Of a DNA stretch of 64,000 bases, positions 1 to 10,200 are shown piece by piece. Each line of letters starts with the position of its first letter. Position 1 is the first letter of the stretch. A program made the position numbers and the translations under genes. Source of the stretch: Branchiostoma lanceolatum (taxonomy: Eukaryota > Chordata > Leptocardii > Amphioxiformes > Branchiostomatidae); assembly GCF_035083965.1 (NCBI RefSeq), contig NC_089730.1, positions 19,228,742 through 19,292,741 of the forward strand. Direction: 5' to 3'. The notes beneath the pieces are model-generated. The model was not told the DNA's origin. It was given only the letters and a program-made list of their open reading frames with translations, and searched no databases.

Positions 1-378
1 CAAGGATTAGGATTGGGATTGCAGGATGAAGGGGGTTGGAAGTGTTTAGGATTGGGATTTCAGGATAGAGGGGGTTAGAAGTGTTCAGGATTGGGATTGC
101 AGGATGAAGGGGGTTGAGTAGGATTGGGATTGCAGGATGAAGGGGGTTGGAAGTGTTTAGGATTGGGATTTCAGGACAGAGGGGGTTGGAAGTGTTTAGG
201 ATTGGGATTGCAGGATGAAGGGGGTTGATTAGGATTGGGATTGCAGGATGAAGGGGGTTGATTAGGATTGGGATTGCAGGATGAAGGGGGTTGGAAGTGT
301 TTAGGATTGGGATTTCAGGACAGAGGGGGTTGGAAATGTTTAGGATTGGGATTGCAGGATAAAGGGGGTTGGAAGCTG
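1..378. repeat. Minisatellite, ~30-39 bp unit
   Basis: About ten head-to-tail copies of a G-rich unit with the core GGATTGGGATTGCAGGATGA followed by AGGGGGTT. Full units carry a GGAAGTGTTTA spacer and short units lack it, giving mixed periods of about 30 and 39 bp. The array runs off the left edge, so its full length is unknown. The open reading frame across it is a product of the repeat and I do not call it a gene. Confidence 0.9.
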
Positions 379-380
379 AT

Positions 381-1080
381 TGGGGGTGTCGTCAACCCCC
401 CCTCCTCATTTTTTTTTTGGAACGGCCCAATATTATGTTTGGTCATGAATTTATTGGGGGGGGGGCATATGTAACTATTTTAGTGAGAACGATCCACTGC
501 TATATGCAGTAGTTGTTGTAGATGACATAATGTAAAGATTATAACAATCTCTTAACATATATCTGGCGCAACAAACACAAAACAGAGCAAATTGGTTGAA
601 CTTGAAAATAAAATATAGATCAAGGGAAGAAATTGTAATGTGAACAAAGAGCACCTAATCGTGTCTAATGCTCAGTGTTTATGATATATAATGATTGAGC
701 ATACTTACTGGTATTCTGTGTTCCCGACCAATGTGAAAATAAGTCAGTACAAGCCCGTTTACGACATGAAATCGTGTAAAAAGTTTTTCCAGCGTGCGAA
801 TTTTTTTCAGAAAGCCGCCATCTTGGAATGCAATGTCCACGCTCTTCTCGCACAGTCTCGCGAGAGTAGACGACTCCATAACTGAAAAGTCCAAGTGGTA
901 AATATTTAGATATAGAATAAGACAAGACAAAGAACCTTCACAAATAAAAAAGATAGTAAAAGAAACACATTATATTTGTGTTAGTACTATTTTTGTGTTA
1001 TTTTTATACTTCTATTTAAAGAAGTCTTTTACAAAATCTTTTAGTTGGGAGACCTCCCTCTTACTGTAATGGACTATCTC
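381..1080. other. No gene seen upstream of SSNA1
   Basis: AT-rich sequence between the minisatellite and the SSNA1 promoter. Short overlapping frames at 665-930 look like chance. I see no convincing exon or element here. Confidence 0.5.
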
Positions 1081-1085
1081 ATTGG
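1081..1085 (-). promoter_or_regulatory. Inverted CCAAT box upstream of SSNA1
   Basis: ATTGG on the + strand is a CCAAT box in reverse. It lies about 75 bp before the SSNA1 start codon, a usual distance for a TATA-less promoter. No TATA box is visible. The assignment rests on motif and position only. Confidence 0.35.
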
Positions 1086-1159
1086 TTACAGCGCTCAAAA
1101 CAAATCGAAAGCGTTCAGTCTTCCTCTGTCCTATCTTGCTGTTTGGTGTTTTCCCCAAG

Positions 1160-1211
1160 ATGGCACAACAAGGGGCCGCGTTACAGAGTTATAACAACGA
1201 ACTCGTAAAAT
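1160..1211 (+). CDS. SSNA1 exon 1
   Basis: Begins at the ATG of AAGATGGCAC and encodes 17 codons plus one base (phase 1). The donor is T|GTGAGT. The in-frame start matches the known family N-terminus (MxQQGAALQ). The AAGATGGC context also resembles a YY1 site over the start codon. Confidence 0.92.
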
Positions 1212-4200
1212 GTGAGTACCGCTGTCGTTTGGTCAGTCCAGTTTATAGCTTAAATCGGCGGCAAAAGCGAACGCAATCCCAAAGTTTTACTTCTTGGTCT
1301 CAAGTGGGGAGGGGGGCATTCATGTTTTTATTCCTCTTCTTTCCTTGAAAATTTGTATCCCACCGATGTACAAGTATTTTTGTACAACAGCTACGCCACG
1401 GAGATTCACATATTTATCAATGACAAGTGCTGAAAGAAAGTTGATGACAAACATCTAGGTACTTGAAAAACACAAATCAAAAAACTTTTCTTTTAGTGTA
1501 GATCTATATAATCCTTTATCAACATTTACAATATGATTTATGTTGATTGTAGTTTCATCAATTGCATTAATGGCTGCCCAATGAATAACACAATCCCTAC
1601 TTCAACAACAGCCCTATAGCTACATACATTGTATTCGACAGAAGTCTTGCAGTACTTCATTACATTCATAATTACAGTATTACAGTTTTAAAACGAGTCT
1701 TATTGAAACATTAACCATCCTCCTGTTTGAGTTAACATCTCTACAGGCAGACCAAGAAATGACTAATAACAAATTGCTGTTGCGCCATACGACCAGGTGG
1801 AGTCGTGTGGGGCAACGGCAGCGTGTTCGACTCAGAACCAAGTGGTTCTGGGTTCGAATCCTGTCGTGTTACTAGTACCTATCTTGTGCCCAAATGGGAA
1901 AGGCACTTTACACGACTTTCCCCACATACCAGGATGGTCGCAATCAAGACCATGGGCATTAAGGGAGCACACCCCAGTTTATTTGGGGTTTCAATCGGAG
2001 GCTGCGCACCCTCAAGTCTAGGTACTGTCTCTTCCAGGGAAGTATTCCGAAGTAAATCAACTGTGTATGGGGTGAAAGCCTATCCCTTCCGCTACAGGAT
2101 CAGCTGAGTTCTGTTTCTTCAACCTCTCTAATTTTGGTAAATCAGGAGACAAAAACATAATTTTCACGTCAAAAATGATGGTCAAATTTTGGTACTTTTG
2201 CGTAGGATAAAACTCGTAGAAAAAAATTTATGGGTAGAAACGACTGATGTTGTAAGAAAGAGAAAAACCTAGCGTACAGTCGAGCCAATTATAAAGAAAA
2301 TTCTAGTAGTTTGATTTCTTAAATCATCCACGGCGCGAGGCATGTCAGCTTGACCCACAGAACGCAACAAAGGTCAATCTCGGGCCAAGGGACATTTCAC
2401 CATCAACGCGGATGGATATCCGGAAGTAAGGCTCAGATCGAAACGCAATTTTCACCCAAAACACACCAATTCATACGCTTTTCAGCCATGCTAGTATCTA
2501 ATATCAGTTTGAAGCACATTATGAGAAATCTAAACTCAAACCCAGCCCCTCGAAACCCTTTCGTCACTTTTTTGTCTGGCACTTCCGTGGACCCCGGTCG
2601 CGGAAGAACTGGGGTGTGCACTGTTAAAGGAAAGAAAGAAAACAAAAGTAACATACTAACTGTTCCTCCCTGCAGGTATTGAGGACCTTTGTGCTAAAAG
2701 AGACGAGCTTCACCGGCAGATCCTGACAGAGGAGGAGGAGAAGACTAAGATCCAGAACGACATCAGGATTCTGACAGAAAGACTCGCCAAGGTCAGGCAA
2801 CGTCTTTGTCTTAAAAGCATCCAGGGCATTTTAGGAGGCTTGAAACTTGAATAAAAAAACTCAAATTTCTAGTCATTACTACACATAATTCAGTGTTCTC
2901 ACCTGGATTTTTTCACAGCGTAGGGGCATCTTTGCGCGGCAAAGCTGCATGGTAAGCGCTATAGGTGTGAGGATGAGGGCTACAGGCTGGAATATTGTAG
3001 GGGGGGTCCAGGGCATCCTCCCCCTGGAAATTTTGAACTTTAAAACTCTCAAAGACACTATTTCCTGCATTTTGAGGGCTCAAGTTTGTGAAATAAAGCC
3101 AAAGTTTTTTACTTTTGCATCAAAACAACAGAAAATCCCCCCTATGCTGGTTGAAACACAGCATAGGGGCCAAAATCACAGCATAGGGGATCCAAATCAC
3201 AGCGTAGGGGCCCCCTATGCTCAAATGCCCAGGCGAGAACACTGTCATATAGTAAGTTTCAATAACACTACTATACCATTAGTTTTCAAGCTTCATAAAA
3301 TGCTCTGGGTGCCTTTAAGTCTTAACCTTCTCCCAGCTTAGAGTCCTAACCTGTTGGTACATGATATGTACATAGTTGTAATGGGGTAAGGCAACAGGGA
3401 GAAGGTTGAATAGCATGGTATGACAGTAGTGTTTTAAGCTCTAAGGTCTACAGTAAGGGTACTGAAACATTGAATTTAAAGTAGGCAAGGAATGTCATCT
3501 CGGAATCATGACTAAAGAGTACTACAATTCATGCAGTACGCAATGTTGCAGTAAGGACTTCTATCTTAAGTTGTAGTTTTGATCTGATCTGATATGTCAT
3601 GGATCTTCGGACAAGGACATGGACGTTGAAGATTGTTTTTAATGTTTTTAAATTGTGTTGTATCTACTTTTCAGGTGAACGAGAGTTTGAGTAAGAAGAT
3701 GGCCACCAGAAATGAGTTTGACAGGACAATAGCAGAGACAGAAGCAGCATACATGAAGGTAAAAGCAACTTTGCAACCTATCATAAAAGTTCATCAGATG
3801 TATAGTATGTTGCTTAACAATGCAAGAAATGTTTTCAAGAGTTTGTTTCAAAACAGAGCAACTGAAACTTTTCTCATTACACTTAATGTGCCTCTAACTA
3901 AGCTGTCAGAGAAGTATCATATAGTCTATAGTATTTTTAAGATGTTACATTAAAGATTAATCAAACACAAGAATTATCATTATGTACAAAATATGTACTA
4001 GTAATTGTGGTTTGTGAATTTCCAAGGGTAGTCTTTATGTATGAAGCTAATGCCAATTATGTTTCAATTATGATATTGGAAAGTGCTGCATTTCAAAACC
4101 TGCCTCTCAGAAAAGTTCAACTTTATCTGGCTGGTAGATGCTGTCATAGTTGCAGCACCATGAATGGCCAATAGGGGGCTCTTCATGGCTTTCTGTATGT

Positions 4201-7200
4201 GGTTTACCTCATAAGGCCAGTTCAGGGTCGTGTCAGGACAGGGTCACAGTTGTTTGGAACAGGGCGTGTGTACGTGTTGGATACTCGCTGGCAGGGCCCG
4301 GATTCAAAACTGATTGATCATGACCAGTGACTGCAAAATGTATACGTGCAACGTGTGTATGTAAGTTTGTAGGCTGTTGTTGCTGTTGTATAATGTACAT
4401 GTTACCTACATGTAACAGAATGTTTCAGAATGAAGTGGTTGTTAAAATGCAGGTCACGTAGATGCACCCACCCACTCTCACAGGCATGAGGTGATCAAGA
4501 TTTGATAGACAGGCCGCCTAGGCTAGTGTGGATTTTACTGCATACATAACATAGCTCCACGGATGTCTGTTAGTGTTATCAGACAGCCCAGATATGTATA
4601 CAGACTGTCTCACTGAAAGTAACAAGGAACATAGTGTAATGCTCAGGTTCCGTATCTACCCTAAATGTAACAATCAAGTGCTTCAAATCGTGGAGCCGAC
4701 AGCTGTTAATCGATTTGTAACACAGTGCCTGATATTATTGGCATTTGGGAATACTATAGAGTTCAGGTTCCCACATATAGTGACATCACCCTCTATGGTT
4801 TTAAAGATAAATGTATAAATAGATGTCTATAGTTTTTTTACGAGCATACTCATTTTTTTTTTTCAGTTTTATGAATAGACCTCTTGGGGATTGTGGATAG
4901 CGTGTTTTTACTAATCTTATCTTTCAAAGTACCTGAAAATTAAAATTGATGACTGGCCTTCGCCTGAACAAAACGAGACATACAATTACAAATGTGGCTT
5001 AGCATAAACTCTATGATAATGTCTTGTGTAGGGTAACAGTCATGCTGAAGCCAGTAAAGGTTACCCGAGTACAGGCAACGTTCAGAAGTGACTTCATCAC
5101 TGTTTACAGTTCAGAGGTCGCCTGAGTTCACGTCGGGACGGCGGGTTATATCATGTTACGTTCTAGCCGTCCCGTACGGCGCATGTTCGGTTGGTTCTCG
5201 CAAAAACGTTTACAAGAATGTTGTTTGACACGTACGTCGGGACTATCGCTAATGTCAGGACGGGGCTCGGAGGGATTACATGTGGGTATCAGTCTGCTGA
5301 TTTTACTGCTGTAAACACACATGGGGAGAGCGAGATTGTACTCTGTCACAAGTATCCAGTAGTAAAGATTCAATTTTATTCAATCTCCTCTCCAAGCAGA
5401 GGTTCGGCTCTGGCTTGTTTTTTACATCTTTTTAATTTCAGGTGTTTTTATCGGGCTTTCCATTTCGTCAATTTGTTTGTCAGTCAGCCAAGAAGGAAAC
5501 CTGGCAGAATAGAAAGCCTGATAAAATGTGTAAAAAGACCTCAAAGCAAGCTTAAGCCGGAGCCAAACCTCGAGCTCTATCTGCTTGGAGGTAGAGAGAT
5601 TGTACAGTGTTTGCTGTAGTTTAACAAACAAACAAACAAACAAACAACACTATAATGATTACTATTGAACCTCACTGCCAGACACAAAGGTGGAGCGTTT
5701 GTACAATGTTCGCTGCAGTTAAACAAGCTTTTGGGGCAAACATTACAACAATTACTATTTTTTACTACCAAAGATCAAGCCACGAAGGTGGGAGACATTG
5801 TTCTTTGTTTGCTGTAGTTTGGGCCAAACATTTCAACCACTATTTTTTTTACTACCACAGACACAAAGGTGGAGAGTTGGTACAGTGTTCGCTGTACATG
5901 TAGTTTAACAAGCATTCAAAACGTTACAACGGTTACAGTCTGACTTTTGTTTATTGTTTGCTTCAGCAGGTATGTGGCCCATATGAACACATCATTACAA
6001 AACAACATACAGATACATATAATTAAGGATTATGATGACAATTTATTTTTTCTACATTTCTACTGCATGGGCGGGGGTTACTAGTAGTTCTACCTCCAGT
6101 TACTGAACTTCATACTCAAGTTAGAAAATTGAATTCTTAGGTATGAATAGATTTGTGTTGAGTGGACCAGTGCACGTTACATGTAGACCTGTGCTAGTAG
6201 TGCTGCGTTCCTAAACCCCGGACCTGATCCGGACTGGACCTAACGTTTAGGTTCAAGTCCAAAAAAACCTAAATGTCTGGAAACAAGTCTGGACTTGAAA
6301 AACTGTCTGGAGAAATATGAAAACATTGCTGTCTTTGTGTTTATAACTGAACTTTTGTGTTTACTACTGACTGTATATAATCGCGGATATATACAACATG
6401 TAGTTACAAATTGCATGTAAAATATATGCCAATATGCAATTTTATATGTAGCAGGAAAAAATATATTCTTAGCACATATATGCCTGACCCTGTGGATCTA
6501 CATTTTATTTTGTAAATCCGGACCTGAACCTGAACACGAGTTTAGGTACACAGCGCTACATGTAGGTGCAGGTAGACATCAGAAATATCTTCAAAGTCAC
6601 AACTCCGGTTCAACATGCACTGCATAATTACGCAGATGGTATAACTTTGAGCCCTGATAGTATAAAGTAAATTGAAGTCAGTACTATTGTTAGGGGGTGT
6701 AGAGCTCGAGGACATGTCCAGTATTGAGCTACGTATACACGTATATACCCTCCCCCCGTTTTAATGGACCAGTCCTAAGTGGCTGAGGTGCACTACAAGG
6801 TCCCCTGTGTTTTGGTGGTGACTTCAAATCTCAACTCAGGGTGCGAAATACCTGGTTGCAGAGTGCAACAAGATTTCGGTTGGTGCAAGTTAATTCCAAA
6901 CCCAGGTAGCGCAGTGTGCAACCTTATATTTTGAGCCAAAGATCTCAATTGGAGCCCTGGAAGCTCACAAAAACACAGTGTCACTCTCATAAAATTTGGT
7001 AAATCTTCAATTGAAATAAAGAAATCAACACTTTTTCATTTTAAACCATCCAAAACCCTTCATAGATCGTGGAATTTGAGCTGAAAAACACGAAAACACA
7101 CTGCCCTCGGCTAAACAAGATGTTGTTAGATCAATGGGAACACAATACTATCTAATTTATATTTTGAAATATTACTAGTATTATACGCTACATACGAGCT

Positions 7201-10200
7201 TAATTTGAAGAAATCGGTGAATGTTGCTGGAGCAACCTGAAATTTGGATGTGCAACCTAGCATTTGCCCTAGGTTGCAACATGGGCTACCTGGCTCAAAA
7301 AAGTATTTCGCACCCTGCAACTACATGGACTTTGTTAATTCAAATGATTTATTAAAAACAACACCTCGATTCAATGTTGTCTGTGTTGACGGTTTTAACT
7401 TTAAGAGACCGAAATATTAAGGAAACTGTGATATTTCAATCTAGGGTGTGTACTATCATAATGATAGTTTGTAAGTTCATATTCATATACAAATACACGT
7501 AACCTTTAGAGTCACTGGCATGGTACCCTCAAAATACTTTCAAATTACATGTCATATCAAGAAAAATCCTGGCTTTATAACTAGTCTAAGTTTCCAAATT
7601 CAAAGGGACTTGTGTTCACATATAAGAACACATTTTGGATAATCATTGCTAGTTTGTTGAGATTTTGTGTGATTTGCATACACCAGCACGTTGCTATGTG
7701 TGAAATGGGCTTGGTTGACCAGTGTTATGTAATACCCCCCGCTAATGTTACATAGTACATGATTGTGTTTTATACCATTGAACTTGAAGTATCCTCCCTG
7801 TACTAGTACTCAACACGGCTATTCATGGATTGGTGCTTGAACGGAATTGAAATAGTTGCTTAGTAATGAAGATGCTTTGTCACTTTAGAGTTGGAAATTT
7901 TAAAAGAAGGAGCCCAATAATTTGCTGGAGATTTTTGTCATTTTCTGCTGTTAGATATAGGTTTAGTTTCATCATCATCTTACTTAAAGTTTAACTGTTT
8001 TTATATACGCAAAAAAGTTGCTGTCAATGTTGATTAGATTCTCTCAAACTTCGTATGAAAATTATGAATCATTTGTTCAGAACAAAACTCATTAACATTT
8101 AACCGAACTCTTTTTTTTGCACTTTACAAGTTGTAAACTTTGTAAACACTTGACAACAAATTGTATCTGGAAGCAAGATAATTTTTGAAAGGCATGTACA
8201 AGTTCCGTGCAGTTTTATCAAGTTTATCACACACATGGCCTTGACTAAATCTTAGTGCTCCAGGCGGTCATTTGTGTACTTAGTCTTGTAGAACCAACAC
8301 GAGCTAATGGTGATAAAAGGTGTGTTGATTAGGCTGTCTGTACTTTACGTGCAGGCAACAAACCCAAGCGCTAGCTAACTGTGGCTCGTCAACTCTGCCA
8401 AGACGTTTTGGCATTCTCAAACAATGGCCACGCCAACGTCTCTTTAAAACCCGTCTTAGACTTGACGCTTCGGTGACGTCTTGAAGTGTTTTTCTTACTC
8501 GCTGCCCGCGTAATATGACCCCACTGCTATGTAATGGTGTAGAAAACCTGAGCTCTGGGTACATATATGGCTGCTCGTAGGTTCCCGGATGTGTGCCCGC
8601 GACTTTCCCCAGGTTACTGCACGGCATGATGGGAGTTCGTGGCGTTCATTCCCCTCGCCGTGCATGCTGGGACGGGTTGTACCTGAATCCAGGCCGCGCG
8701 GTGCCGTCACCCACCGGGTCGCCCCACCCAGACGCTAGTTTGTTCACCCCGACCTGGATTCTGGGACAAATGTTGTAATGACTTCCCAAGGTCAAATGTA
8801 ACTGAGGACAAGGTCGCCTGCCTGGCTCACTTACCGCAGAGGGGTTCAGTGTCTGTAAATGTTGATAGGGTCGGGTTCCCCGAGGAATGTGTGGTATTAC
8901 ATAATCTCTACTTGTCCGTCTACCTTGCTGCGCTCTAGGAAATAATGCTCCTTGAGTCAAGGCTCCATTAGTTAGTGGCTCAGAATCAGATGCCTTTAAG
9001 TAATTCGCTAGTTGTGTGCCTACTGTTCTGACAAAATAATCCCTTTCTTGTCCAATCCTGTCAATTTTTTTCAGCGAGAAATATAAAGTAGATTAACTGA
9101 AGATTTCGGAAATGTTGGCATCTGTCCAAATATTCCATACTTTTCTCACTATAATATGCATGGTGTACACTGGGATTAATGTCTCAAGTGGTGAGTCAAG
9201 TCTAGTGGCTGAGACATTAGATGCCTTCGTATCTGCCATGTGAGCTTTTGAGATCCGTGGGGATCAAGCGTCCATTTTTTGTCCAATTCCATCAGTTTTT
9301 GTAGCGAAAAATATCAAGAACATTGGCTGAGCATATCCAAACTGTTGGCATGTGTCCAAATATTGCAGTTTTCCTGATCTGGTGATAAAGACTGTTCTTG
9401 TTAAACACAACAGTGTACAAATGTAGATCTAGAGAGATACGTATTATGATAAACTGGTTTTGTGTCTTCTTTATTCTCCCGGTGATTTTGAGCCTTCTGG
9501 GATAATTTGGAGACTAAAAAGCATCTTCTTTCTTGTCCAATTCTGTCAATTTACGCAGCAAGAAATGTATAAAGGAAATAAAGATAACAGAAATGTGGGC
9601 ACTTGTCCTAACATTCCTAGGGCTATAGGTTATCCTGATCAATTAGATTAATCAATAAAGAACTGTCTCGTTTAAGACGGTATACTATTCGCCTTCTGAG
9701 GTAATTTGAAGACTTATTATTGAATCCTGTCACTGTTCAGAGCGAGAAATATGAAGTAAACTAACAAATTAAACATTTCAGAAATGTTGGCTAATGTGCC
9801 CAGACATTACAGTTTTTTTCATCTGTAAGGCCACACCAACTTAATCTTATGGATGACATCCGCGCGCGCATTGATTTTCGCCTGTTGTCAAAAAAAAAAA
9901 AATCACCTCCTCCAAGGCTACACGGAACTCCGGAACTTGCCGACTTAGATTGCCGCAAAAAGCTAGCATTGTGTCGGCTTATCGGAAAACTGGGGGCGTA
10001 TGTGGATTGGTATGCCATCGATGTTGGCTAGGGGGATTTTGCGTTTGCACAGTTGTACGAGAGGATCGCGGCGGCCAGCGAGTATCACCCAGACAATTTC
10101 AAACACGACCTATCCAGAGTGGCTCTCACACGTTTCTTTTGCAACAATGAGAGACATGGGAGAGGAATTGAGGGATTGACAGAGGGATTTGTAAGCGTAA

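Noticed and set aside
1803..1875. A functional tRNA gene
   Set aside because: Box B is perfect but the cloverleaf is poor, and head plus body recur as a SINE at 56885.
8623..8675. Paired ZNF143-like sites (GCATGATGGGA and GCATGCTGGGA)
   Set aside because: The conserved TTGTAGT part is not present, and the place, deep in an intron, gives no support.
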